A stretch of 64,000 bases of DNA from an uncultured Rhodospirillaceae bacterium (lineage in GTDB: Bacteria > Pseudomonadota > Alphaproteobacteria > Rhodospirillales > Magnetospirillaceae): positions 25,787-89,786 of the forward strand of contig CAJANL010000235.1 in assembly GCA_903941105.1 (NCBI GenBank). The letters are read 5' to 3'. A program made the translations under genes and the position numbers. Of this stretch, positions 9,020 to 17,811 are shown piece by piece. Each line of letters opens with the position of its first letter. Positions within the stretch are counted from its first letter, which is position 1. The notes under the pieces were generated by a model. That model did no database searches. It saw only the letters and a list, made by a program, of their open reading frames with translations, and was not told the origin of the DNA.

Positions 9020-10468
9020 TCAGCTCCGCCGCAGCTGGCGGAACAGGGGCCTAAGGCTGGCAACCACCTTGTGCAGCTTGCCCAGCTCGAAGGACAGCCC
9101 CAGTCGGACCGTCCGCCAGAGGTTCCGCTCGTTGTAGTAGTAGAACGTGTAGACGTGGCCGAGCCGATGAATCATCGTGTATATGGGATTTGGCGGCAGC
9201 TTGATCAGCAATCGCACCGCCGGGATAATCCAGGGCATGACCACGCAGAACAGCGCGAATTTGTGCAGATTGGCAAGCTGTCGGGCATCATCGGTCTTGA
9301 TCAGCGATTGGCTGTGGCAGTCGGCCTGGAACTGTTCCGGATCGACCTGGGGGACGCCCAGCATGGACCGGCTGAGATCCTCCAACGAGGTGCTGGGGTA
9401 GGGCTGGAACACCGAGAACCATGGCATCTTCACCCCCATCCGGATGTTCATGCGGATGGTCTGAAAGCCCTCCTCCACCGTTTCACCGGGCAGGGCCAAC
9501 ATGTTGCAGGTGCCGATGGGGATGCCAGCCTTCTTCAATGAATCGGCTGAGTTCAGGTACTGTTGATTGGTGACGTTCTTCTTGAGGATCATGCCTCGGC
9601 GATTTTCGTCGCCGCACTCCAGGCCGGTGCCGAGAAACACGCAGCCGGCGTCCTTGAACAGCATGGCCAGATCGTCATCCATCAGCTCGGCCCGGAACGA
9701 CGCGGCGAAAGGAAGTCCGATTTTTTCTTTATAGATCGGCAGGAACTCGCGAAGGAGCTTTCGGTTCAGCGCGAAAGTATCGTCGCCAAATTTTATATAT
9801 TTAAGGCCGCCAATCTCCACTCCGCGCTGAATTTCACTTATGACACGGTCTGTGGAGCGGTATCTGGTATATTTTACCTTGCCGAACTGTTCCTTCGACT
9901 TGACGTTGAAGCAGAATGCGCAGTCGAATGGACATCCGCGACCGAGAAAGAACTGATTGGAATAGGCCCCCGTGTACTTAAGGTACAGCTCCCGGTCACA
10001 ATCGGGGAGCTCATCGAGACTGGAGACGAACATGCCCGGCGCATTCTCATGGATGCCGGATTCGTCCTTGGCCCAAATGCCGGGAATATTGTTGGTGACG
10101 CCCCCTTCCGACAGCCGGCGCATCAGCACGGTGAGCGGCAGGTCGCACTCGTTGATGCCGACGAAATCGATGCCCGGCCTGTCGATGATCCGGGGGAAAA
10201 AGGTGGCATGCGGGCCGCCGAGAATGGTGCGCACCTGCGGCAACCTGCTCTTGATGGCCTGACAGGCCTCGACCGCGAAGGTCTGTTGGCCGGTGATGGT
10301 GTGGAAACCGACCAGGGCCGGCGCGTATTTCTCGACCGCGTCAACGATCTCCGTCACGTCCGGCGAGCAGACGATATCGACCTCGAAGCCCTCTCGCTTT
10401 AAAATGGCGGAAAGTGCACTCACGCCGTGCCACTCGAAGTTGTTCTCCTGAGCGAACAGCATCTTCAT
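9020..10468 (-). CDS. B12-binding-domain radical SAM protein (first copy)
   Basis: The N-terminal 120 residues form a cobalamin-binding-like Rossmann domain (LVGFHTITGQQTF, TILGGPHATFFP). The radical SAM core follows with the Cx3Cx2C cluster motif CPFDCAFC (C179, C183, C186). Later blocks include IKFGDDTFALNRK, FLGTGLECGDENRR and GTCNMLALPGETVEEGF. Members of this class catalyse methyl transfers and other radical reactions on unactivated carbons, for example in lipids, antibiotics and sugars. The lack of the N-terminal DxHxxG motif is common in the class and says little about B12 binding. It sits in the minus-strand operon with the cytidylyltransferase and polymerase. Start: ATG 10468, with an alternative TTG at 10471. 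The substrate is unknown. Confidence 0.85.
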   Translation of the reverse strand: MKMLFAQENNFEWHGVSALSAILKREGFEVDIVCSPDVTEIVDAVEKYAPALVGFHTITGQQTFAVEACQAIKSRLPQVRTILGGPHATFFPRIIDRPGIDFVGINECDLPLTVLMRRLSEGGVTNNIPGIWAKDESGIHENAPGMFVSSLDELPDCDRELYLKYTGAYSNQFFLGRGCPFDCAFCFNVKSKEQFGKVKYTRYRSTDRVISEIQRGVEIGGLKYIKFGDDTFALNRKLLREFLPIYKEKIGLPFAASFRAELMDDDLAMLFKDAGCVFLGTGLECGDENRRGMILKKNVTNQQYLNSADSLKKAGIPIGTCNMLALPGETVEEGFQTIRMNIRMGVKMPWFSVFQPYPSTSLEDLSRSMLGVPQVDPEQFQADCHSQSLIKTDDARQLANLHKFALFCVVMPWIIPAVRLLIKLPPNPIYTMIHRLGHVYTFYYYNERNLWRTVRLGLSFELGKLHKVVASLRPLFRQLRRS

Positions 10469-10498
10469 CAAGGGAGGCTCCGATTACGTGCAGGGGTG

Positions 10499-12757
10499 TC
10501 ATGGACCGGGAAGATGATAGACGATGAAAGTTTCATTTTCATAGAGAATTGGCAGCGGCAGCGCGTGGCCCCGCTCGGTGAGAAGCGTGGTGTAGCCGGG
10601 AAATTCCGTCCGGAGGAGTGCCAATTGCTCAACCGTCATCGACAGGAAGTGCTGGCGGCCCTCAGGCCCGACATCGCCGAAGCGGAACCCTGGCGCCGTC
10701 ATGAGGGCATCCGCGCCGGCAACGAGATCGAGGCGGCGGTAGCCTTTTTTGTAATATGCTGGCCGGTGATACATCATATGGTTGTCGATCTTGCCGTCCC
10801 AGAACCCGGCCCGCTGGGACAGCGACGTGAAACCGGGGAGGTAGGGTGGGGCGATGACGCCGTCGCGCTCGGGGACGTTCCTCTTGATCCAGCGAGTGGC
10901 GTCCCGATAGGCCGCCATGGGGATTTCCAGGCTGCGCCATCGTACGGCCGGCACCGTCGGCGGGTCGCACCGAAGCACCATGTCGCCCATCCATTGCCCC
11001 GCCAATTCGGGGGCGCCCTTCCAGCCCGCGGCCAGCCGTCGTTGCGCGCCGAGCATTCGGCTGTAGGCGGTGCCGTAATGCCCCTCGGCCATGTCCACCA
11101 GGGCATGGGCATTGGCGGCATGGGGCAGGGGGTCGATGACGCCCGGGGCAAGGGCGCCGGCGGCGTGCTCGAGCTCGCTGGCCGCCGCCCGTGCCGCGAC
11201 AAGATCAAGACGCCGGATGTTGTCGATCACCGCATTCCGAGCGGCCAGGAAGCGGTCCGCCTCTGGGGAACAGACCTCGGCGTAGGCGTAACTCTGCGCC
11301 GGCCCGATCGTTCCGTCGGGTGCAAAAAGCCGACCTTCGAGCAGGGCGCTCGCCGTGGGTGAGACCACCGCGGCGACAATCGCCACCGCCAGGATCCGCG
11401 GCCACCATCGCAGTGTCCGCAAGGCGCCGGTCGCCAGGATGATGCCGGGCAGGGATACCGCCGCCACCGGTATCCACTCGCCCCCCCACGGCCGGACCAG
11501 CAGCAGCAGGATCACCAGGCGATGCGGCGGCAGGTCGATCAGCAGGTGCTCGAACAGGTGGCTCCACCCGAGCGCCACGACCGCCAGGCCGTTGGCCACG
11601 AAAAGAGCCCATCCCAGCAGCCGCAGCCGGGAATCGCTCCCTTTGATCGCGAGTAATCCCGAGGCCAGCGCCCCGGCGGCGGCCGTCGCGAGGAATTGTG
11701 GCACGAAGGCGGCGGGGTCGCGAAAGGAGACAAACCAATCGTCCGGTTCATTTTTGATCAGCCATCCCAGCATGTGGACCAGCGGCTCGGCCTCGGGGGC
11801 GCGCAGGGCGGCCAGGATCGGCTCGATGCTGCTGTTGAGAAGCAGCATGGGGAGACAGGCTATCGTCGCCCCCAGTATCAGCATGAGGACCATATGGCCG
11901 AACCGTCCCATCCGGGGCCGGGTCGCCGGGATGGCATGGAGGACTGCCGCCGTCATTCCCACATAGGCGATGGCGCGCAGTCCGAACTTGAGGTGAAGGA
12001 GGCCGAGTACCCCCAGGGCAAGCCCGGACCACAGCCATCGATTGGCGGTCAGGGCGATGGCCACCGCCGCAACCGCCCCGGCCAGGAATACGCGCGGGGC
12101 GAACACCAGATTCAGCACCCAGGGATTGGTGCCCTCCAGGGCGTAGGGAATGGCTTTCGGAACCAACAACAGCAGGGTGATGGCCGCAACGACAGCTTCG
12201 GCGGGGGCCAGGCCACAGCGGGTGAAGAAGACGGTGCACAGCGTCATCGCCAGTAGGAAGCCGCCGGCAATATGGATCGCCATGACCTTTGTACTGAGAT
12301 AATAATCGACCGGAAAAATATTGTAATACAGCATGAGGCTCTTCGATGATGCCTCGCTGAACAGCGGGTGGAGATGTCCGACATCGAACAGCCGGGGAAA
12401 CAGGGCCATGCTGTAGCCCTGCGACAGGTGCAGCGGATAGGGATCGAGATCCATCCCGCTGCGAAACACCGTCGCCAGCGCGACGATGGCGGCGACCGCG
12501 ACCGCCCCGGCCAGTGAGATACGGCCGAACGCCAGGCCAAGCCGCCACTCCGGCCGCGTCATCAGGATCGCCGCGAAAATCCCCACCAGCGAATTGACGA
12601 ACGCCGCGAGAAGGTCGCCGCGTGACAATCCGAGGTGGACATAGGGGGGAAACGCCGCGCCAGCACCTCCCTGCACCAGATCGGCGACGGCGTAGGCCGC
12701 CAGACCGGCAAGGAGGGCCGAGGTGCAAATCGACGCCAAGATGAGGGGATTTCGCAT
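10499..12757 (-). CDS. Large polytopic membrane protein with C-terminal soluble domain, 752 aa
   Basis: About a dozen hydrophobic helices fill residues 1-480. A soluble region follows, ending with blocks such as GVIAPPYLPGFTSLSQRAGF and FPGYTTLLTERGHALPLP. The order (many helices, then a domain sensing or binding something in the periplasm) recalls uncharacterised membrane proteins found in exopolysaccharide loci, which may be GT-C-type glycosyltransferases. No catalytic motif was recognised. It lies between the Gfo/Idh oxidoreductase (44 bases upstream) and the radical SAM gene (30 bases downstream), all on the minus strand, so it is probably part of the same operon. The start ATG 12757 is preferred to GTG 12763 because of the GGTGAG upstream. 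Confidence 0.65.
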   Translation of the reverse strand: MRNPLILASICTSALLAGLAAYAVADLVQGGAGAAFPPYVHLGLSRGDLLAAFVNSLVGIFAAILMTRPEWRLGLAFGRISLAGAVAVAAIVALATVFRSGMDLDPYPLHLSQGYSMALFPRLFDVGHLHPLFSEASSKSLMLYYNIFPVDYYLSTKVMAIHIAGGFLLAMTLCTVFFTRCGLAPAEAVVAAITLLLLVPKAIPYALEGTNPWVLNLVFAPRVFLAGAVAAVAIALTANRWLWSGLALGVLGLLHLKFGLRAIAYVGMTAAVLHAIPATRPRMGRFGHMVLMLILGATIACLPMLLLNSSIEPILAALRAPEAEPLVHMLGWLIKNEPDDWFVSFRDPAAFVPQFLATAAAGALASGLLAIKGSDSRLRLLGWALFVANGLAVVALGWSHLFEHLLIDLPPHRLVILLLLVRPWGGEWIPVAAVSLPGIILATGALRTLRWWPRILAVAIVAAVVSPTASALLEGRLFAPDGTIGPAQSYAYAEVCSPEADRFLAARNAVIDNIRRLDLVAARAAASELEHAAGALAPGVIDPLPHAANAHALVDMAEGHYGTAYSRMLGAQRRLAAGWKGAPELAGQWMGDMVLRCDPPTVPAVRWRSLEIPMAAYRDATRWIKRNVPERDGVIAPPYLPGFTSLSQRAGFWDGKIDNHMMYHRPAYYKKGYRRLDLVAGADALMTAPGFRFGDVGPEGRQHFLSMTVEQLALLRTEFPGYTTLLTERGHALPLPILYENETFIVYHLPGP

Positions 12758-12801
12758 TCTCACCAGGGGTATGGGTTGAGTCTCCGCGCCGGCGTCAGCC
12801 C

Positions 12802-13824
12802 TTACTGCAACGAGATCTCGGCTCCCCCGCGGCGCATGGACTTCGACATTTCCTCAAGCACCCGCGTCACCTCAAGGCCATGTCGCCCATCGGTGCGAGG
12901 TGTCCTGCCGGTCTTGATGCAGTCGACGAAGTGCTGCATTTCGACGCCCAGGGGCTCTTTGAGTGCGATGTGGGGCATGACGATGTCCCCGCTTCGGATC
13001 CGCAACGAGAAATCGAAGGCGTCGACCGTGGGGCGCGTGTAGTCGAGCTCGGCGCCCTTGTCGTAGATCTGGATGTAGTGGCCGGGCGCGGTGTCGTCAT
13101 AGAGCAACATTTTCCGGCTGCCGACCACCACCATCTGGCGGATTTTCTGCGGCGCCAGCCACGACATGTGGATATTGGCGGCCCTGCCGCCGGAATACGA
13201 CGCATTTGCGAAGCAGACTTCGGCATGGTCTGGATCGCGGCCGGCGAAGGTCAGGCCGCGCGCACTGACCGAGACCGGGGTGCTTCCCATCCAGTAGTTC
13301 AGGATGGAGACGTCGTGCGGCGCCAGGGTCCACAGGACATCGCTGTCGCTTCTGAACTGCCCGAGGTTCAGTCGCTGGCTATACACATAATAAATGTCGC
13401 CAAGATCGCCGGAATCGATGATGTCCTTAATCCGGGAAACGACGTTGTTATACAAAAACGTGTGGCCGATCATCAGTGTCAGGCACTTTTCCTCGGCGAG
13501 AGAGACCATTTGAAGGGCATCCGCCGCCGAATCGGCCATCGGCTTCTCGACAAAGACATGCTTGCCGGCGCGCAACGCAGCCATGACGTGGGCGAAGTGC
13601 TGCCCGGATGGAGTGGCAATGACCACGGCATCCACTTCGGAGTCGCCGAGCAATGCATCAAGATCAGAGTAGGGCCTGGCATTGAACTCGTCGCCGAGCG
13701 TCTTCACTTTGGCGACATCCGCGTCGCAAACGGCAAACAGTTCCGCACCGGATGTCTTCCGGATGTTTCGGAGAAGATTCATGCCCCAACGGCCGACACC
13801 TATCTGAGCAATTCTCACCGTCAT
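12802..13824 (-). CDS. Gfo/Idh/MocA oxidoreductase, WbpB/WlbA-like
   Basis: The product starts MTVRIAQIGVGRWGMNLL, a clear N-terminal NAD(P)-binding Rossmann fold (GxGxxG-like). VVIATPSGQHFAHV and the family-specific lysine motif HVFVEKPMA follow, and the C-terminal half matches a Gfo/Idh substrate domain. About 340 residues is the usual length. In the WbpA-B-E-D-I pathway, WbpB/WlbA oxidises C3 of UDP-GlcNAcA so that WbpE can aminate it. The divergent neighbours encode WbpE-, WbpD- and WbpI-like proteins, which makes this assignment likely. A GnnA-like role on UDP-GlcNAc is an alternative. Start: ATG 13824 with GAGTGGA upstream; a GTG at 13833 is possible. Confidence 0.8.
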   Translation of the reverse strand: MTVRIAQIGVGRWGMNLLRNIRKTSGAELFAVCDADVAKVKTLGDEFNARPYSDLDALLGDSEVDAVVIATPSGQHFAHVMAALRAGKHVFVEKPMADSAADALQMVSLAEEKCLTLMIGHTFLYNNVVSRIKDIIDSGDLGDIYYVYSQRLNLGQFRSDSDVLWTLAPHDVSILNYWMGSTPVSVSARGLTFAGRDPDHAEVCFANASYSGGRAANIHMSWLAPQKIRQMVVVGSRKMLLYDDTAPGHYIQIYDKGAELDYTRPTVDAFDFSLRIRSGDIVMPHIALKEPLGVEMQHFVDCIKTGRTPRTDGRHGLEVTRVLEEMSKSMRRGGAEISLQ

Positions 13825-14150
13825 TTTTTCCACTCGACGTGTCTGTTGCCGGGCAATATCCCGAGGCGACGCGCCAAAATCTAGCCAAATTGGGCGTCAT
13901 GTCCAGATTTATCTCCGCGCGCGCGATAGCCATGTCCGGCCGCCCCGCCCTTGGCTGCCGCCTTTTGCCGGCGAACCTGACAACAGCGGAAGTATTAAGG
14001 TATTCTTTAGGCATTGACTTGCGAAAGGCGGTTGCCTATTCATGCGCGTCAACCGCAATCTCGGCTTGATGCTTCAAGAAGAGCTCGCTCCAGAGGCGGC
14101 AATGGCTGCGGCCATCTCCGCAACCGAAATCGTAACGCGAGGGCCGGAGC
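13825..14150. promoter_or_regulatory. Divergent intergenic region between the two sugar-biosynthesis operons
   Basis: These 326 bases separate the minus-strand oxidoreductase operon from the plus-strand aminotransferase operon and must carry the promoters for both. Apart from the promoter-like element at 14014-14042 the region holds no gene that I can support. It contains an AT-richer stretch at about 13990-14045 in otherwise GC-rich DNA. Confidence 0.5.
14014..14042 (+). promoter_or_regulatory. Candidate sigma70-type promoter for the WbpE/D/I operon
   Basis: TTGACT at 14014-14019 and TATTCA at 14037-14042 are separated by 17 bases, the ideal spacing for a housekeeping promoter. Transcription would start near 14049, about 100 bases before the GTG start of the aminotransferase gene. 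The match is by eye. The minus-10 box is not perfect. Confidence 0.5.
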
Positions 14151-15260
14151 GTGATTCCTCTTGTCGATCTGAAGGCTCAATATCAAGCGCACAAGGATGA
14201 ATTCGACCGGGCACTGTTCGATTGCATCGGGAATACCCGCTTCATCGGCGGGGCCGATCATGCCGGGTTCGAAACCGAGTTGGCCGAATTCCTCGGTGGC
14301 GGCCATGTGGCGCTGACCAGTTGCGGCACCCACGCGTTGGCCTTGACCTTGAGCGAGCTGCTCGGCCCGGGCAACGGCACCGAGGAGGTCATCACCGTCT
14401 CGCATACCTTCATCGCGACAGTCGAGGCTATTGTCCTGGCCGGCTACAAGCCGGTCTTCGTCGACATCGATCCGGTGACCTATTGCATGGACGTGGGTGC
14501 CCTGGCCGCCGCGGTGACCGCGCGCACGCGGGCGATCATGCCGGTCCACCTTTACGGCCAGATGGCCGACATGGACGGCATCATGGCCGTCGCACAACGC
14601 CATGGACTGGTGGTGGTGGAAGACGCGGCGCAGGCCCATGGTGCCGCGTGGAACGGTAAACAGGCCGGTCTCACCAGCCACGCAGCCTGCGTCAGCTTTT
14701 CCCCGGCGAAGAACCTGGGCGCCTGGGGTGATGGCGGTGCCGTCTTTACCCGCGACGGCGACCTTGCCGCCAAGCTGCGGAAGACCGTCGATCACGCCCG
14801 CCTGTCCAAGTACGAACACGGCTATCTCGCCACCAATTCCCGCCTCGACGGCCTCCAGGCCGCCATTTTGCGCGTCAAGCTCCGGCACCTTCCGGTGTGG
14901 ACCAGGGCGCGCCAGGAGAGGGCAGACTGGTATCGCGACCTGCTGGCCGATTGTGACGGCGTACAGTTGCCGGTTTGCGCCGAAGCCGCCGTCCACGTCT
15001 ATCATCTGTTCGTCATCCAGGTGGACCGGCGGGATGAGGTGCTGAAGACGCTCAACCATAACGGTGTCGGGGCAGGCATCCATTACCCCATCCCGGCGCA
15101 TGAGCAACCGGCCTGCCGCCATCTCGGCTACGCAGCGGGGGACTTGCCGGTAACGCATGAGGTGTCCCAGAGAATCATCTCCCTGCCGTTGTTCCCCGAA
15201 CTCAGCCGCGATCAGGCGGAGACGGTGGCGCGCGCCGTTCGCAGCGCGGTGACGGCGTGA
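14151..15260 (+). CDS. DegT/DnrJ/EryC1/StrS aminotransferase, WbpE/WlbC-like
   Basis: This PLP enzyme begins MIPLVDLKAQYQAH, the standard WbpE/WlbC opening. The family blocks are VALTSCGTHALAL, GTEEVITVSHTFIATVEAI, PVHLYGQMADMD, VVEDAAQAHGA and SFSPAKNLGAWGDGG, with the PLP lysine at K187. In the pathway it transaminates the 3-keto sugar nucleotide made by the Gfo/Idh enzyme, using glutamate, to give UDP-2-acetamido-3-amino sugar. The start is GTG 14151. The acetyltransferase gene follows after 9 bases. The 369-residue length is normal. Confidence 0.88.
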   Translation: MIPLVDLKAQYQAHKDEFDRALFDCIGNTRFIGGADHAGFETELAEFLGGGHVALTSCGTHALALTLSELLGPGNGTEEVITVSHTFIATVEAIVLAGYKPVFVDIDPVTYCMDVGALAAAVTARTRAIMPVHLYGQMADMDGIMAVAQRHGLVVVEDAAQAHGAAWNGKQAGLTSHAACVSFSPAKNLGAWGDGGAVFTRDGDLAAKLRKTVDHARLSKYEHGYLATNSRLDGLQAAILRVKLRHLPVWTRARQERADWYRDLLADCDGVQLPVCAEAAVHVYHLFVIQVDRRDEVLKTLNHNGVGAGIHYPIPAHEQPACRHLGYAAGDLPVTHEVSQRIISLPLFPELSRDQAETVARAVRSAVTA

Positions 15261-15269
15261 GTAACCGCC

Positions 15270-15884
15270 ATGAGTGAATGGGTCCGGGTCTATCCCAATG
15301 TAGAGATGGCCGGCGATGCCCGCCTCGGCGACTTCGTCGTCATCGGGTTGCCCCGGGACGACGCCGATCCGCCTTCCCTCCGCACGGTGATCGGTGCCGG
15401 GGCGGTGATTCGCTCGCACGCGGTGATCTATGCCGGAAGTTCCATCGGCGCCCGCTTCCACGCCGGCCACGGCACGCTGGTGCGGCACGACTGCACCATC
15501 GGCGACAATGTCAGCCTCGGCAGTCACACCGAGATCGCCTTCCGAGTGTCGTTGGGCGACGGGGTGCGAATTCATTCCGGCGTCTTCGTGCCTGAATTCT
15601 GCATCATCGAGACGGGCGCCTGGGTCGGCCCCCGGGTCGTGCTCACCAACGCGAAATATCCCGCCAGCCCCGCCGCGAAGGACAATCTCACTGGCGTGGT
15701 GATCCGGGAAGGCGCAAGAATTGGCGCCAACGCCACTTTGCTGCCGGGGGTCGTCATCGGACGGAATGCGCTGGTCGGAGCCGGGGCCGTCGTCACCAGG
15801 GACGTCCCGGAAGGAGCCGTCGTTCATGGCAATCCCGCCCGCGTCGCCGGGCAGGTCAGCGACTTTGGCGCCTATGCGGACTGA
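15270..15884 (+). CDS. N-acetyltransferase with left-handed beta-helix, WbpD/WlbB-like
   Basis: The 204-residue protein is built from hexapeptide repeats (GDFVVIG, GAVIRSHAVIYAGSSIGA, IGDNVSLGSHTEI, IGANATLLPGVVIG, ALVGAGAVVTRDVPEGA), the signature of trimeric acyltransferases. WbpD/WlbB acetylates the 3-amino group of the UDP-sugar made by the aminotransferase, with acetyl-CoA as donor. Its position directly between the WbpE-like and WbpI-like genes supports that role. The 3' end overlaps the start of the 2-epimerase gene by 11 bases. The start is ATG 15270. Confidence 0.85.
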   Translation: MSEWVRVYPNVEMAGDARLGDFVVIGLPRDDADPPSLRTVIGAGAVIRSHAVIYAGSSIGARFHAGHGTLVRHDCTIGDNVSLGSHTEIAFRVSLGDGVRIHSGVFVPEFCIIETGAWVGPRVVLTNAKYPASPAAKDNLTGVVIREGARIGANATLLPGVVIGRNALVGAGAVVTRDVPEGAVVHGNPARVAGQVSDFGAYAD

Positions 15885-17811
15885 TACGCTGAAGATCGTC
15901 GTCGTCGTCGGGACGCGGCCCAATTTCACCAAGCACTTCGCTCTGGAACACGCGTGCCGGAAGTTCGGGGTCGAGTGCGTCGTCGCCCACACCGGGCAGC
16001 ACTACGACGACAACATGTCGGACGTGTTCTTCGACGAACTCGGTCTGACCCGGCCGGCCCATTCGAACCGCATCGAAAAGGGGACGCCGGCGCAGGTCCT
16101 GGGTCAGATCATGACCTTTCTGGAAAATGTCCTCTACACCGAGCGGCCTGACGTCACCGTCGTCTACGGCGATGTCACCTCGACCATGGCGGGGGCGCTC
16201 GCCTCGGCACGGCTGGGCATTCCGGTCGCTCACATCGAGGCCGGCGTCCGGGCGGGCAACATCTACAATCCCGAGGAGCTGAACCGGCGCGTCACCGAGG
16301 TGAGTTCGTGCCTGCTGTTCGCCCATATCGAGGACGCCTACCAGAACCTGCTCCAGGCGGGTTTTCCGCGCAACCAGATCGTCCTGGCCGGGGACATCGT
16401 CCATGACTCGCTACTGCTGGCCATGGAGCGGTTCAACATCGCGGTGACCGACGAAGGCTATGCCGTCGTCACCTTCCACCGGGCGGAGAACACCGACGAT
16501 CCGGTCCGGCTGGCCCAGATTTGCCGGGCGTTGGTCAATTCGCGGCGGGAGATCCGGTTCCCGGTGCACCCCCGCACCCGCGACGCCCTTCGCCGGGAAG
16601 GGTTGTGGGATGGCCTCGCGGCCTGCGGCCACATCCGGCTGATGGAGCCTCTGGGGTTCATCGACAACGTCCGGCTTCTAGCCGGGGCCAACCGGGTCGT
16701 TTCGGATTCCGGCGGGCTTCGGCGCGAGGGCTATATCCTCGGCAAGCCGGTGGTTTCGCTGACCAGCATGGTCTGGGTGCCGGCCATGGTGGCGGCGGGC
16801 TGGGAACTGGTGGCCGATGTGGATGGCGACAAGATCCTGTTCGGCCTGCATGACTTCACCCCGCCGGCCAGCCGGCCCGCCATCTTCGGTGACGGAACGG
16901 CGGCAGAACGGGTGGTGCGTGTGCTGACCGGCCGTTTCGGCCGGGCCGGCCAGACCGCGCCGGTGATGACCGGCCTCGCCAACCAGAACAGCTTGGTATC
17001 GCGCGCCTTCCTGCCTCCGGCCGCGGATATGGCGGCGGCATCGGACGGGCGCGAAAGCGTGAGCGTCGTCATCCCCTGCTACAACGAGGAAGAGAGCCTT
17101 CCGACGTTGTTCGAGCGGCTTGATGCGCTGCGACACATTCTCGACAACAATACCCACCGGTTGGAATACATCCTGGTCGACGACGGCTCCACCGATGCGA
17201 CGTGGCAGAAGCTGCAGGCCACGTATGGCGGATCGTCGCTGGTCAAGCTGATCAGGACCCCCCGCAACATGGGCTATGGTGGCGCGTTGAAGGTGGGGAT
17301 GGTGGCGGCCGAGACCGACATCGTCGTCACCGCCGACGCCGACACCAACTACGACGTCCGTGAAATTCCCAAGCTGCTGGCGGCGCTGACGCCCGGTGTG
17401 GACATCACCACTGCGTCGCCCTTCCTGCACGAGGGCGACTGGCATTATCCGGCGCATCGCTTCATCCTCAGCCGCGGCGTGGTGGTGCTCTACCGGCTCG
17501 CCCTAGGTCGCGCCGCGGGCGATCTGGTGACATTCACCGCCGGCTTCCGGGCCTACCGTCGGAATGTCGTCGCCGCCGTCCTCCCCGATGCCGACGACTT
17601 TCTGGCCAATGCTGAGATCATCTCGCGCGCTCTGCTGGCGGGGATGACCGTCGCCCAGATTCCGGCGACCATCTACGACCGCAAGTTCGGCCAGTCGAAG
17701 ATGAAGACCTTCCGCATGATCTTCAGGCACCTGGACTTCATCGCCAGGCTGGCCTTGGGCCGCGTCAAGCCGCGCCCGGGTGGTTCGGTCCCGGGTGGCT
17801 CGGCCACGTGA
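15874..17811 (+). CDS. UDP-N-acetylglucosamine 2-epimerase (WbpI-like) fused to a GT2 glycosyltransferase
   Basis: Residues about 1-365 are a WecB/WbpI-type non-hydrolysing 2-epimerase: VVVVGTRPNFTKH, VAHTGQHYDDNMSD, VVYGDVTSTMAGAL, IAHIEAGVRAGN-like AHIEAGVRAGN, PEELNRRVTE, VTFHRAENTDD and VSDSGGLRREG. After a short linker, residues about 393-640 form a GT2/DPM1-like glycosyltransferase: SVVIPCYNEEESLP, ILVDDGSTDATW, RNMGYGGALKVG and TADADTNYDV, ending in RKFGQSKM. The two activities are continuous in one frame with no stop. The epimerase would complete UDP-ManNAc3NAcA synthesis. The GT2 part may transfer a sugar to a polyprenyl or growing glycan. ATG 15874 is the natural start; a longer reading exists but would bury the acetyltransferase end. 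Confidence 0.85.
   Translation: MRTDTLKIVVVVGTRPNFTKHFALEHACRKFGVECVVAHTGQHYDDNMSDVFFDELGLTRPAHSNRIEKGTPAQVLGQIMTFLENVLYTERPDVTVVYGDVTSTMAGALASARLGIPVAHIEAGVRAGNIYNPEELNRRVTEVSSCLLFAHIEDAYQNLLQAGFPRNQIVLAGDIVHDSLLLAMERFNIAVTDEGYAVVTFHRAENTDDPVRLAQICRALVNSRREIRFPVHPRTRDALRREGLWDGLAACGHIRLMEPLGFIDNVRLLAGANRVVSDSGGLRREGYILGKPVVSLTSMVWVPAMVAAGWELVADVDGDKILFGLHDFTPPASRPAIFGDGTAAERVVRVLTGRFGRAGQTAPVMTGLANQNSLVSRAFLPPAADMAAASDGRESVSVVIPCYNEEESLPTLFERLDALRHILDNNTHRLEYILVDDGSTDATWQKLQATYGGSSLVKLIRTPRNMGYGGALKVGMVAAETDIVVTADADTNYDVREIPKLLAALTPGVDITTASPFLHEGDWHYPAHRFILSRGVVVLYRLALGRAAGDLVTFTAGFRAYRRNVVAAVLPDADDFLANAEIISRALLAGMTVAQIPATIYDRKFGQSKMKTFRMIFRHLDFIARLALGRVKPRPGGSVPGGSAT

Noticed and set aside
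14049..15992. A 647-codon minus-strand open frame opposite the WbpE/WbpD-like genes
   Set aside because: The plus strand encodes clear aminotransferase and acetyltransferase proteins there; the minus-strand frame is a high-GC shadow with no domain.
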